Shown here in pieces: positions 61,414 to 64,000 of a stretch of DNA of 64,000 nucleotides; the stretch's first letter is position 1, and every line of letters begins with the position of its first letter. The DNA is from Metallyticus violacea. Lineage: Eukaryota; Arthropoda; Insecta; Mantodea; Metallyticidae. The notes under the pieces were generated by a model. That model was not told where the DNA came from, ran no database searches, and saw only the letters and a program-made list of their open reading frames with translations. Location: contig CM060846.1 of assembly GCA_030762175.1 (NCBI GenBank), positions 306,872,512 through 306,936,511 of the forward strand. The letters run 5' to 3'. Position numbers and translations under genes: made by a program.

Positions 61414-61755
61414 ATTTATTTTTTTATTTTATTTTATTTTCATTTATTTATTTATTTGTTTATTTGATTTGGTTTATTTACGGACGCTCTTTAACATCTA
61501 CGGTTATCAGCGTCCCATTCAAACCAGGGCTTGAAACGACAGAAAAATTTGCTCAGAGGCCTCTTTTTTCAGGCTTGAGGTTCTTTATCGTGCCGTAAAT
61601 GTACGACACAGGACCCACGGCTTTACTTCCCTTCCGAAGGAAACCATACTTAGGATTTTTACGCCCGAAAAAATCCATCGATCGAGGCCGGGATCGAACC
61701 AGCAATCTTGGGGCTAGAAGGCAAGTATAATTAGCACTACACCACCAACACCGAC
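61414..61755 (-). mobile_element. SINE-A copy 7 with long tail
   Basis: Minus-strand copy with a long A/T-rich simple-repeat tail (61414-61466). The 11-bp duplication ATTACTAAGGA lies at 61403-61413 and 61756-61766. It sits about 100 bp from the Tc1-like copy 2. Confidence 0.9.
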
Positions 61756-61871
61756 ATTACTAAGGAAAGAGATACAAGGTTCATAGAGGTGTTTTTTCTT
61801 CATCCACGTGTTAAGCCTGGCTGTAATTGTTGGGTAATAATTATGACTGTTTACTGCAGTTCGTTTACGGC

Positions 61872-63148
61872 TACAGTCTTGTGGGAATTAATGTGAACGA
61901 GCAGGTACTTTTGGCTGTGTGAGTTATTCGGTGCTAATAACCGCTTCTATCCAATACAACCTGCATTAATGATACCCATTGTTGAGATAGTTAATTGTGG
62001 TTATTACTTTTATTGGTTGTACTGGAAGTTAAGCAATTTTCTTGTGTTTCTAGCTGTTTTAACATTTTATTTAGGAAGCATTTTTTTTTTCATAATGGAT
62101 ATCACAGCCAGGAAGAGAAGTAAGGTCACAACCCTCCATGGATCTAGTACTATGACTCAGAGACAGATAGCAGCTGAATTTAATGTAAATTTTGGTGCTG
62201 TTAATAATATCTCGTAATTGGAAGGAAAATGAGATTGGATCAATTTCATCTCAAGGTAAAGGACAATGTGACCGAAAACGAAAAAATCCCGATAAGATAG
62301 TGTCTATCTAATCAGAACCAGCAGAACTAATCCTGAAAACAAGTTTTGATTTATCAAAAGATTTGGAGCCTGCAGGGGTGCAAGTCGATGCTTCAGCAGT
62401 GCTTACGAGGCTTCTAAAAGATGGATGGAAAGCTCGAAGGGAGGTCAGATAACAGCTATTGACGTGTCCTAAGAAGAAAAGGAGATTGGCATGGACTGGA
62501 AAGATCAGAACTGGACACAAGAAGAGTGGAGAAGGGTCCTATTTTCTGATGAAGAGCAGGTGTTGAACAGCTCTCATGTAAGGAGAAGCGACGGAGAGGA
62601 AATCTCGTCGAAGCACATCAAGCAGATGATAAAGTTTCCACAAAAGAAGATATTTTGGTGCTGTTTTGCATTCACAGGAACTAAATGTATGATTCCTATT
62701 GACGGAATGATGAACAGCGATTTTAGAGAAAATAGCCACTCCAGAACAGAAGAGATTGGCAGAGGAACTAAAAATGGATTGAAAACGCGAATTTCCAGCA
62801 AGACCTTACCCCATATCATGCATTGAAGAATGTTAAAGACTTCATGGCGAAAAATGGTTTTCAGTGCTTGGACTGGCCTGAAAATTCACCAGTTCTCAAC
62901 CCAATAGAGGAAAAAATGGTTTGCACTACCAACGAAAAGATTGTTTATGCTGTGATGAAAATGTGGTTTCATGAACCAGAAGTAAGTGAAATATGTAAGA
63001 AAATCGTTGACTTAATGCCCAAAACGAGTTAAAATGATATTTAAGGCCAAGAATAGACACATTAAATATTAAAACACTGTTTAGTAAAAAGTAATATTGA
63101 CATTTTGTGAAATAATTGATTGTTTACATTAATTTGCACATGAGTGTA
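61872..63148 (+). mobile_element. Tc1-like transposon copy 2 with both terminal repeats
   Basis: The ends TACAGTCTTGTGGGAATTAA and (reverse complement of the right end) TACACTCATGTGCAAATTAA match at 22 of the first 27 positions, including the TA typical of Tc1/mariner targets. The coding strand starts MDITARKRSKVTTLHGSSTM at 62095 and carries the same blocks as copy 1, with DWKDQNWTQEEWRRVLFSDE in frame here. It shares with copy 1 the frameshift after NNIS (about 62217) and other lesions, so neither encodes a full transposase. The D...D...E series is FSDE, QQDLTPYHA and WPENSPVLNPIE. Confidence 0.88.
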
Positions 63149-64000
63149 TTTTATTTGTTCTCCTAGTAAAGTCACAGCGAATATCTTCATGGAATTTCCA
63201 ACATTTGTGCCCAAAAATTTCACAACGGCCTTATGAACTCTGTGATGCCTGTTATTGTGCAGTACTCCTCATTCTTCTACGCAATCGAAAATTATTTTCC
63301 CGACGGGAAATTACTGCGTAAAGCCCTCACCATCTATCGAGAAAATTCATGTTGTGCGGCCGAAACTCACAGCGCCTTTTTCGTTTCTTTCGTTATTTAT
63401 TAGTCGTAAATAGTAATTGACATTGTTCTCACCATATTAGTAGATGCTCGAAGTGCCTGCCCTCCGCTTTGTGACACAAGCTTTATGGGAAATTTAATTC
63501 GGTTCCAGAGTTTATTGAGGCGAATGCTAAGTGGAGGTGGCGGTTTCGGCAATTTCACTGTGTGTCATTAGCACTAACATAAACACAAAATGTTTAGCGT
63601 TTGTATTGATAAGGTACACTCTTCAAGTGTGCTGATAACTAGAGCAGATGGTGTCTTTGTGTCATTAAAATGACTATGCAGAATGCCCTGCACGCAAGCT
63701 CAAACCAGCAATAGCAATATAATAGAAATCACGAAAACAAGCTCTTACCAACTGATTACGTAGTCAAGTTTCACGCGCGTTAAGGTGGAGCATATCTTCT
63801 AATACTGTCTTTAGTTAATATTTCTTTTGTTTCTAAATTTTGATTTTATCAATATATGTGGGCAGCACAACTTACTCATTTGATGCATAGTCTATATGAA
63901 GAAATAATTTACAATTACAAATAAAAATAAATTCACGATATAAATAAATAAATGTTACAATGCTCTAAGCTTAGGCTACCTCTTGGCAATTGTTATTGTT
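63149..64000. other. Stretch without recognised gene
   Basis: Less AT-rich between about 63200 and 63600 with CpG-containing sequence, but no coding or promoter signature that I can support. Confidence 0.4.

Noticed and set aside
1..64000. CRISPR arrays, bacterial operons, rRNA genes, telomeric TTAGG arrays
   Set aside because: None seen. The repeats present are SINEs, transposons, microsatellites and the satellite-like array.

Overview
This is eukaryotic nuclear DNA from an arthropod-type genome: AT-rich, intron-dominated and loaded with old transposable elements. There are no operons, no ribosome-binding-site architecture and no long intact ORFs. An arthropod is suggested by the mix of Tc1/mariner, DUF4817-type, hAT, Mutator-like, piggyBac and Penelope-like elements and by tRNA-derived SINEs. 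An arachnid or polyneopteran-like insect is my guess, not a demonstrated assignment. Almost every open frame is a transposon remnant or chance.

Host gene. Two exons on the minus strand fit the amino-terminal coding part of a PCTAIRE-type cyclin-dependent kinase (CDK16/17/18 family). They are 32777-32917 (start codon at 32895-32897) and 16046-16132, joined in matching phase across a 16.6-kb intron. Both have good splice sites. The kinase domain must lie beyond position 1. Positions 1-16045 would be the next intron, and DNA above 32917 would be 5' intron or upstream sequence.

Layout. 1-6270: Penelope-like (PLE) fragments in opposite orientations, a Mutator-like transposase pseudogene and a hAT pseudogene. 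12461-14725: PLE tails and a second hAT pseudogene, itself interrupted by a PLE copy with a 15-bp target duplication. 20140-37500: SINEs including one nested pair, several Tc1/mariner-superfamily fragments, a long-inverted-repeat DUF4817-type element and more PLE inverted copies. 42775-45580: a non-LTR retrotransposon RT fragment and a piggyBac-like pseudogene. 45554-58625: about 13 kb of strongly diverged tandem repeat, about 170-178 bp per unit and apparently dimeric. It is interrupted by a Tc1-like element, SINEs, a DUF4817-type transposon and a hAT-type MITE. 59500-63150: two more SINEs and a Tc1-like element that retains both terminal repeats. This element shares frameshifts with the copy at 47.3 kb.

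Most interesting theme. The PLE copies carry hammerhead-ribozyme-like motifs just after the GIY-YIG endonuclease reading frame. These have covarying stem II and self-complementary stem III sequences. Three different PLE tail families each also occur as fold-back inverted duplications, the clearest being two 191-bp arms around a 27-bp spacer at 36184-36593.
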